Positions 5,785 to 5,878 of a DNA stretch of 5,878 nt are shown one piece after another. A program made the translations under genes and the position numbers. This DNA comes from Treponema sp. Lineage in GTDB: Bacteria > Spirochaetota > Spirochaetia > Treponematales > Treponemataceae. The stretch lies in assembly GCA_017963165.1 (NCBI GenBank), contig JAGCTZ010000079.1, positions 1 through 5,878 of the forward strand, written 5' to 3'. Position 1 is the first letter of the stretch, and each line of letters begins with the position of its first letter. The notes under the pieces were generated by a model. It saw nothing but the letters and a program-made list of their open reading frames with translations, ran no database searches and had not been told where the DNA came from.

Positions 5785-5878
5785 CTACTTCCTTGTCTCT
5801 TCAGGCATTTCCAGATAACTGAAGGCATCTTTTTTGTACCATTCTTCGCGGTAGGCATTTTTTGAAAACTGCGAAAGA
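5785..5878 (-). CDS. 3' end of an unidentified upstream gene, possibly the alpha (NifD-like) partner
   Basis: An open frame enters from the right edge and ends at TAG 5787-5785, three bases before the NifK-like start. Thirty codons are visible, ending in AFSYLEMPEETRK, with an aromatic and charged stretch before it (NAYREEWYKKD). The other two frames were considered: one hits a stop early and the other reads through the downstream start out of register. This frame keeps the short gap typical of operons. The tail has no motif that names a family. Component 1 proteins nearly always occur as adjacent alpha-beta pairs, and the downstream gene looks beta-like, so a NifD/NifE-like partner is the likeliest identity; a NifH-like reductase or another gene remains possible. 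Confidence 0.55.
   Translation of the reverse strand, partial: LSQFSKNAYREEWYKKDAFSYLEMPEETRK

Overview
All supported genes lie on the minus strand, so the window reads right to left. It is nearly fully coding: six genes, of which those at the two ends run off the edges. The organism is a bacterium of low to moderate GC, with Shine-Dalgarno sites of the AGGAG type about 6 nt before several starts. A nitrogenase-like gene suggests an anaerobe or facultative anaerobe. The protein style would fit a spirochaete (Treponema-like) or a Firmicute, but no feature here fixes the taxon.

Layout in transcription order. (1) 5878-3148: the last 30 codons of an unidentified gene, then a complete nitrogenase component 1-like protein (NifK-like, 421 aa), then a MATE-family transporter. 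Gaps are 3 bp each, so this looks like one operon. (2) 3054-1303: a NitT/TauT (SsuC/SsuB-type) ABC importer permease and ATPase, 9 bp apart. They are preceded by a 93-bp gap with a possible promoter and an operator-like palindrome. (3) 1229-1: metN, then the start of metI, of the MetNI methionine/organosulfur importer. metN has its own near-consensus sigma70 promoter and the same palindrome as unit 2.

The most interesting point is the combination. A nitrogenase-like reductase that is not in an obvious nif setting sits beside an aliphatic-sulfonate/taurine-type importer and a methionine importer. The two importer units share an exact 11-bp inverted-repeat element (+ strand TTACCTAGTAA) just downstream of their putative promoters. 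The simplest hypothesis is a sulfur-responsive locus: uptake of small organosulfur compounds, reductive processing by a nitrogenase-like enzyme (compare the methylthio-alkane reductase of group IV-C nitrogenase-like systems), and methionine acquisition. The transporter families and the shared motif are visible in the sequence. The substrate and the functional link to the nitrogenase-like gene are inference.

No RNA genes, mobile elements, CRISPR arrays or convincing terminators were seen. No stretch over 100 bp lacks a gene.
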